6,551 bases of DNA from CAZDVQ01 sp964508975 (GTDB taxonomy: Bacteria > Bacteroidota > Bacteroidia > Chitinophagales > Saprospiraceae), in assembly GCA_964508975.1 (NCBI GenBank), contig CAZDVQ010000103.1:1-6551 (forward strand). The letters run 5' to 3'. This document shows positions 1 through 5,400 of the stretch, one piece after another. A program made the position numbers and the translations under genes. The notes beneath the pieces were generated by a model, which was not told the DNA's origin, searched no databases, and was given only the letters and a program-made list of their open reading frames with translations. Every line of letters begins with the position of its first letter. The stretch's first letter is position 1.

Positions 1-17
1 GGCGAGCCGAGCTCGCC
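1..17. terminator. Perfect 7-bp inverted repeat 3' of the unknown gene, possible terminator or repeat fragment
   Basis: GGCGAGC and GCTCGCC are separated by the 3-nt loop CGA. It lies 37 nt past the stop codon at 54 in the direction of transcription. Any T-tract would fall outside the window, so a terminator role cannot be confirmed. It shares the word GCGAGCC with 1143-1149 of the hairpin element, so it may instead be the edge of a second copy. Confidence 0.35.
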
Positions 18-23
18 GGGTCA

Positions 24-57
24 CTCTGCTCTCTGCACTCTGCCCTCTGCTCTCTAA
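24..57. repeat. Heptamer tandem repeat CTCTGCN, four units
   Basis: CTCTGC occurs at 24-29, 31-36, 38-43 and 45-50, each followed by one variable base (T, A, C, T), giving an exact 7-bp period. A decayed fifth unit (CTCT at 52-55) overlaps the TAG stop codon (54-56) of the upstream-transcribed gene. On the gene's own strand the transcript tail is a purine-rich GCAGAGN array. The array lies after the stop, so unit gain or loss would not shift the reading frame. Function unknown. Confidence 0.85.
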
Positions 58-1052
58 TCTGCCATCTTTTGAATAGCATCCACGATGAGGTCGATGTCGG
101 CGGGGTAATCTACGTATTTGACATTGCGTTCGTCGGTACCGAAGATGTCGATGGAGATGACCTTGCGTTTGCTACCGTGGGTAATGGCAATGCGGAGTGG
201 TATGGGTTTAGGATCTTGGCGGAAGCGGCGGTCGCAGACCGTGGTTTTACAACCATAATGGCTTTCGAGGCTGAAGTATTGTTTGCTTTCAACGTACTTC
301 ATGAACTCTTCGAGTTTAGCCCGGCCAATGTCGCGTTTGGTTTTGACAGAGCCCCGGCGTTCCGTTTTCACTTCTTTTACGAGGCGACCATCAGACTCGA
401 TGACGATGAAGCTGTAATAGATAGGGTCGTTGCCGCCAAAATAGCCTCCACCGAGCAATTCGATTTTCATGGGGACAGGCGGTGCGGCAACTACCTTTTT
501 ATTTTCCTTGACGTAACGAATCCGTTTGCGGTTTTGCTTTTTGTGGATTTGCGGGGTATAGGCTTTTTTATCGCCTTTGCCCATGGTTTCAACGTTGACC
601 AGGGGGAGTTCATTGGCATTACGGACAAAAGGCGACTCCTTTTCGGGCAGCGGAACAAAGTGATAACGGTATGAAGCTTTGTCGGTTACCGAGAACTCCA
701 AGATGAGCGACTTCTCGCTGAACTCGGCAATACGCCACCATTTGATTTGTCGGTAGTTGTAGTAAAGCTCGTTTTTCGCGGGGTTTAATTCCCAGTAATC
801 CTTGTAAATACGGCCATTGAGCGAGTGCTCGAGGGTGTAGTCGAACTTAAGGTACAGGAAGTACTTGTAGTTTTGGTCGGCCTTGTGGATAACGGTATTC
901 GACTCTGCGTGCGTGGTGTAGGTATACTTCCACTTGGTGTTGAGTAACTTACTTTCATTGATGGCTGGATAAGCGTTTTGGGCAGTGCTTATGGAGCCAA
1001 TAAGTGTGGCCAAACCACACCAAACCAGTTTTAGCCAATGAAAATGTTTCAT
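54..1052 (-). CDS. Exported two-domain protein of unknown function
   Basis: The 332-residue product starts at the ATG at 1050-1052. An in-frame ATG at 1100 would add 16 residues encoded by the hairpin repeat and would bury the signal peptide, so it is rejected. Residues 1-24 (MKHFHWLKLVWCGLATLIGSISTA) form a signal peptide with likely cleavage before QN; Cys12 is not in a lipobox. Residues 35-135 are rich in Tyr and Trp and strand-like (NTKWKYTYTT, KYFLYLKFDYTLEH, WRIAEFSEKSLILEF), reminiscent of a lipocalin-like beta-barrel. Residues 158-188 are a very basic linker (KKQNRKRIRYVKENKK). Residues 195-332 contain FGGNDPIYYSFIVIESDG, EEFMKYVESKQYF, one Cys pair (268 and 273) and YPADIDLIVDAI. This resembles DUF6438-like domains, but weakly. 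It is separated from the PorP/SprF gene by the hairpin element, so it is probably a separate transcription unit. Function unknown; periplasmic or outer-membrane location inferred. Confidence 0.88.
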   Translation of the reverse strand: MKHFHWLKLVWCGLATLIGSISTAQNAYPAINESKLLNTKWKYTYTTHAESNTVIHKADQNYKYFLYLKFDYTLEHSLNGRIYKDYWELNPAKNELYYNYRQIKWWRIAEFSEKSLILEFSVTDKASYRYHFVPLPEKESPFVRNANELPLVNVETMGKGDKKAYTPQIHKKQNRKRIRYVKENKKVVAAPPVPMKIELLGGGYFGGNDPIYYSFIVIESDGRLVKEVKTERRGSVKTKRDIGRAKLEEFMKYVESKQYFSLESHYGCKTTVCDRRFRQDPKPIPLRIAITHGSKRKVISIDIFGTDERNVKYVDYPADIDLIVDAIQKMAD

Positions 1053-1066
1053 GATAAGTAAAATTA

Positions 1067-1196
1067 GGGCGGAATCCCGCGTGAGCGGCCCGGAAGGCAA
1101 AGGCCGAAGGCCTTTGGTACCGCTTGCGGTACCGAGCGAACAGCGAGCCTGGAGGGGCGCGACCCCCTAGGCCGAAGGCCGAAGGGGGGCACGCCC
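1067..1196 (-). repeat. GC-rich multi-hairpin intergenic element, probable dispersed repeat
   Basis: This fills most of the 151-nt gap between the PorP/SprF gene and the next gene, and begins 7 nt after the PorP/SprF stop codon. On the minus strand it opens GGGCGTGCCCCC and folds back on GGGGGTCGCGCCC (1185-1196 with 1155-1167), with a loop holding GGCC-TTC-GGCC. Next come a perfect inverted repeat GGTACCG/CGGTACC (1116-1122 with 1127-1133), then AAAGGCC-TTC-GGCCTTT (1099-1105 with 1109-1115), and finally GCGG-GATT-CCGC (1069-1080). From memory, GC-rich intergenic repeats opening GGGCGTxCCC and ending in a ...CACGC... block are common in Bacteroidota genomes; this one fits that look but was not searched. 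The hairpins could also end transcription of the PorP/SprF operon. No coding potential was seen. Confidence 0.7.
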
Positions 1197-1203
1197 AAAT
1201 AAA

Positions 1204-2145
1204 TTAAAATCTACTAGGAGTTTCTACGTCAATTTCAAGCTGTTGTTTCCATTCTGGCACATCGGGGATGTTCCAGCCGAGAATTACCTCGTTTGAACCC
1301 AAAGAATAGTTTTGGAAACGGGTAGTAGCGATGTCGAACGAGAACGTTATCGGGAACTTCCGGTCGATTAAAGCCCTGAAATAGAAGGACATAAACTGCG
1401 GTGAGCGCCAAGCGGCCCCAACCGAAAGCTGATCTTCCAGGAAGTGTAGGCGTAAACCAGCATCGACCTGCACGGGGGTACCCACCACGTATTTGACCAT
1501 GACGCTAGGCTCTAGGGCAATTTTACCGAGGTCAAAGCGATAGCCTGCATAGGCGAAATAGTGTCGGTATAACTTAGCGATTTCAGAACGAGCATCGGCG
1601 TTGACGCCAAAGTCCATTTTTGTTTGAATCAAGTTTGGTGCAGCGATACCCGCATAGAATTTCTTGTTGTAGAAATAGGCCCCAAACTCGGCATCGAAGG
1701 TATTTACACCTTGGTTGCCGTTGGCCACAGCAGGGTCGCCATCCTGGATAAAACGGATAATATCGGTTTTGATCCTGTTGTTCTGGTAACGGCCAGCCAA
1801 GCCCAAAGACAAGCGATTTTGCCCGATGGGGATATGGAAAGCATAGGCCAGTTTAGCACCAATGCGACTGGTTGGCCCAGTACGATCGGAATACAACATG
1901 GCCCCGATGCCGTGCACGCCTTTTATACGTGCGGTGTAAGTCATGCCGTAGGTCAAGGGGGCACCTGGAAAAGTAACCCATTGCCAACGGTGAAACAAGC
2001 GGAGTTGGTGGCCTGTCATGGAGCCTGCCACCGCTGGGTTTATGGCAAAACCGAGATTATAATACTGCGTGAACAAAGGTTCTTGTTGAGCCGACAAGCT
2101 AAACCCGAAGCTCAAGAACAAGGCGATTATGATTGAATTTTTCAT
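1204..2145 (-). CDS. PorP/SprF family type IX secretion system outer-membrane protein
   Basis: A 313-residue protein, a normal length for the family. Residues 1-19 form a signal peptide (MKNSIIIALFLSFGFSLSA) with likely cleavage before QQ. The mature start QQEPLFTQYYNLGFAINPAVAGS is the family's N-terminal signature, followed by FHRWQW (51-56), GIGAMLYSDRTGP (79-91), LSLGLAGRYQNN (112-123), HYFAYAGYRFDLGKIALEPSVMVKY (195-219) and VGAAWR (242-247). Alternating hydrophobic strands fit a membrane beta-barrel. PorP binds the PorK/N ring of the T9SS, and SprF-like paralogs are needed to secrete type B cargo such as SprB. The gene lies 23 nt after the large type B cargo gene, so it is probably the dedicated partner of that protein; this pairing is inference from context. 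The ATG at 2145 is directly followed by the signal peptide; no Shine-Dalgarno sequence is visible, as is usual in this phylum. Which paralog (PorP or SprF) cannot be told from sequence alone. Confidence 0.95.
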   Translation of the reverse strand: MKNSIIIALFLSFGFSLSAQQEPLFTQYYNLGFAINPAVAGSMTGHQLRLFHRWQWVTFPGAPLTYGMTYTARIKGVHGIGAMLYSDRTGPTSRIGAKLAYAFHIPIGQNRLSLGLAGRYQNNRIKTDIIRFIQDGDPAVANGNQGVNTFDAEFGAYFYNKKFYAGIAAPNLIQTKMDFGVNADARSEIAKLYRHYFAYAGYRFDLGKIALEPSVMVKYVVGTPVQVDAGLRLHFLEDQLSVGAAWRSPQFMSFYFRALIDRKFPITFSFDIATTRFQNYSLGSNEVILGWNIPDVPEWKQQLEIDVETPSRF

Positions 2146-2168
2146 AGGTCTATAGTTGAAACTTGGGG
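2146..2168 (-). other. 23-nt spacer between cargo gene and PorP/SprF gene
   Basis: There is no hairpin, no T-run and no room for a separate promoter, which supports one transcript for both genes. No purine-rich Shine-Dalgarno sequence precedes the ATG at 2145. Confidence 0.7.
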
Positions 2169-2435
2169 TTAGCGAATGATGGTAACGTTACCTTTGAGCA
2201 CTTCAGATTGGCCGTTGGGGTAGAATACATCGATGACGTAATAGTAGGTTCCATCGGGCAAAGGCTTGCCGTTGGATGTACCGTCCCAGTCGCCTTGATA
2301 ATTCACCTGGCTGAATACGAGCTCACCCCAGCGGTTGTACACCTTAGTTTCATTGTCGTAGATATCAAAACATGGGATGACCCAAGTATCGTTGATACCG
2401 TCGGCGTTTGGTGTAAAGCCTGCCGTTTGCGGTAC
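2169..2435 (-). other. Type B T9SS sorting domain (CHU_C / gliding motility-associated C-terminal domain)
   Basis: These are the last 88 residues of the large protein. They show the family signature in order: FTPNADGINDTW, then KVYNRWGELVF, then YQGDWDG, then LPDGTYYYVIDV, and a terminal KGNVTIIR. The length of about 85-90 residues is normal. Type B domains direct export through the T9SS and, in Flavobacterium johnsoniae, need a cognate PorP/SprF-like protein encoded next to the cargo, which is what is found here. Two cysteines (GPC just before the domain and IPCFD inside it) could form a disulfide; that is inference. Confidence 0.95.
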
Positions 2436-5400
2436 ACACGGGCCCACGCGCACGAGGACTTGAGCGGTATCGGCGCAATCGAAATCATCTTCTACCTGGA
2501 GGACGTAGGTTGTGGTTTGCAGCGGCAAGGATACTGGGTTAGCAATATTGGCGTTATCGAGGCCGGTGCTTGGTGTCCAAGTGTAGCTGAGGTTATTACC
2601 GATACTAGCCGAACCAGTCAACTGAACCGTTTGTCCCACGAGGATGGCCTCTGTTGTACTAGCGCTGGCGATGGCTGTAACCGAATTAAACAAAGTACCC
2701 GCCGTACCACCAAGGTTATCGGTTGAACAATCAAGGGTGTCGGTGGCATTAACTTGCCAAACATCGCCGTCGATGATGTTCAAGACATAAGTATACACCC
2801 CATTGGTATCCGCTTGAACGTAAGTGGTATCGTTGATGCCATTTACGGTGCTGACTACTTCGTAAGCTGTTAGGCCGTTATCGAGGGCTGGTAAACCACC
2901 CGTGAGCGTAACGAGTACCTGAGCGAAACCGTTGCCATCACAAATGTATGAGATATTATCTGAACCTCCGTTGATGAGGATGCCCGTGTAGGTAGGATCG
3001 GTACAGATATTATCGCAGTTGCTATTGGTAAAGAAGAACTGACCACCGGCAAAATCGGAACAACCTTCTTGGTCTTCCACGAGGATTTGCCACTGGTCAA
3101 AATCACCCACCAAGAAACTGTAAGTCACTGTACCACCTGCAATACCTGCTACAGGCACGTTGATGGCGTTGCCACCAACTGACGAGCCATACACACTCAC
3201 GATGTAGTTAGAACCATCGTAGCTTGGTCGACCACCACTTAAAGTAACTGTAACCAGAGCTGTTTGATTAGGGTAGCAAGTATAAACCGTGCTGTCGATC
3301 GGGTCTGGCAAGATAGCCAACGGCAACAATTGGCAGAAATTCGGGCAGTTCACGATATTGAACTGGAACAAGCCTTGGGCTTGGTCGGTACAGTTTTGGG
3401 TATCTTCAACATCAACCGACCAGTTATCGCCATCAGCAACGAGGAAGCTCAGGGTAGCTGTACCTCCAATCACCCCAGGGATAGATTGAACAGTGTTCTG
3501 CCCAGGTACTGATGATCCTGAAATGGTGGCGCTGTAGTTAGAGCCGTCATAGTTTGGACGACCACCAGAAAGGGTAAGCGTTACCGTGGCCGTACCGTCT
3601 CCGTTACAAGTATAAATACTGGTATTCAGCGGATCTGGCGTGATGAATAGCGGTGCTAATTGACAAATATTGCTACAGTTGGTCGCGTTGAACAAGTACT
3701 GCGCCGTAACGGTATCCGTACAAAGGCCAAACTCGTCGGTGATTACCACGGTCCAAATATCGCCATCGTTCACACTGAAGGTATAGTTTACAGAACCACC
3801 CGCTTGGCCTGCGTAGGCTTGGCCAGTAACGTTGTTTCCGGGCACTGTTGAACCGCTGAGGGTTACGAAATAATTAGAGCCATCGTAGAATGGTTTACCA
3901 CCCGCAAAACTAATCACCGCGGTGGCCGAACCATCTGGGTTACAAGTGTAAATCGTGCTATCAGCTGGATTTGGAATGATGAGCAAAGGTGTTTGCTGGC
4001 AAATAAGCGGGCAGTTGGTCAAATCGAAAGTGAAAGTGCTGCTCAATGTATCTGCACAACCGAAGGTATCGGCCACGATGAAGGTCCAAGTGTCGTTATC
4101 GGCTACATCAAAGGTGTAGATGGTGCTCAAGCCATCGGCAGAGAATACCTGTTGACCGGTTACGTTAGCACCAGCGCTAGAGCCTGAAACGCTAATGGTA
4201 TAGTTGCCTGGGGTATAACTTGGGTGGCCGCCCGTAATATTGAGCGTGATAGTTGCTGTACCATCAAAATTACAGCTGTAAATGCTGCTATCTAGCGGGT
4301 CAGGGAAAACCGTTAAAGGTTGAATCGTACAAATATCCGGGCAGTTGAGCGGGTTGAACACAAAAGTGTTGCTGGCTGCATCTGTACAGTTAAAGTTGTC
4401 TACGACGCTGAAGGTCCAGGTATCGCCATCGTTCACGGTAAAACTGTAGGCTGTAGCCGCAGATGGGCTAAGCACTTGGTTGCTCACGTTTACCCCTGCC
4501 ACTGTTGAACCAGTTACGGTTACAAGGTAATCGCTACCGTTGATAGATGGTGCTCCTCCCGCCACGTTCAAGGTAACTACGGCTTGACCGCCAGGTAAAC
4601 AGCTATATACCGAGTTGTTGAGCGGGTCAGGACTGATTACTACTGGAACTATCTGACAAGCATTCGGACAGTTGGTCAAGTTAAACTCAAAAGTACCTGA
4701 AACCGTATCAGGACAGATATTGATATCACCTGCAATGACCGTCCAAGTATCGCCATCGGCAACGGTAAAACTGAAGGAAGTGGCTTGAGGGCCACCAGCA
4801 GGGGCTACCGAATAAGTTTGGTTCATACCTGCAACGGAAGAACCTGAAACTTGCACGGAGTAGTTGGTACCGTTTGAAACAGGGTCACCACCATTCAAGA
4901 ACAAAGTAACGATAGCCGTTCCATTGCCCAAGCAGGTATAGATGGTGCTATCCAATGGGTTAGGCGTTACAAAAACCGTATTGATGACACATGGATTGGT
5001 ACAACCCGTGCCGTCGATATTGATGGTTTCAGAACAGCCAGCGGCATCGGTCACCACTACGGTAAACACCAGCGGGGCTGGGGCTTGCAGCGTTATGGTT
5101 TGGCCATTGCTAGCTGTACCGCTAAACAAAGTATCACCCGTAACGTTGAGTACGACCCAGTTGAACAAGCTGGTATTGTCGTATGCTGGCATACCACCTA
5201 CCGGGGTAAAGGTCATCAAACATGTACCGTTATCGAAGTTTGAACTCACGCTGATTGGGCTCAAGAACACCACGGGAATGGCATTTTCGGCGCTGGCGCT
5301 ATTACAGGTTAGTTGCCCCCAGGTCAAGTCTTCATCGGCCAGTGAGCTGATATAAAGCAATTGGTTTCGAGGTATAGTACCATCGTTGATAAAGGTACCA

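Noticed and set aside
69..674. Plus-strand open frame of 201 codons
   Set aside because: It lies wholly antisense to the exported protein at 54-1052, which has a signal peptide and consistent domain structure; the plus-strand product shows no recognisable feature.
1014..1019. Cys12 of the unknown exported protein as a lipoprotein anchor
   Set aside because: The preceding residues (L-V-W) do not fit a lipobox and the Cys is inside the hydrophobic core; an STA-QN signal peptidase I site fits better.
1059..1066. TAATTTTA on the minus strand as a Bacteroidota -7 box (TAnnTTTG)
   Set aside because: It lacks the final G, sits only about 6 nt from the ATG, and no TTG-type -33 box is visible in the GC-rich sequence upstream.
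1053..1100. N-terminal extension of the unknown exported protein to an upstream ATG at 1100
   Set aside because: The extra residues come from the hairpin element and would place 16 residues ahead of a good signal peptide.
1624..2136. Plus-strand open frame of 170 codons
   Set aside because: Antisense shadow of the PorP/SprF gene, whose family signatures cover the same bases.
2163..2726. Plus-strand open frame of 187 codons, plus several shorter plus-strand frames at similar phase within the repeats (for example 3264-3512, 3660-3851, 4320-4508)
   Set aside because: They are antisense to the large repeat protein and recur because the underlying coding repeats recur; none has a family signature.
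2679..4994. CRISPR-like or recent DNA tandem repeat
   Set aside because: The periodicity of about 330 bp is a multiple of three within one open frame and the DNA copies are well diverged; it is a protein-level module array.
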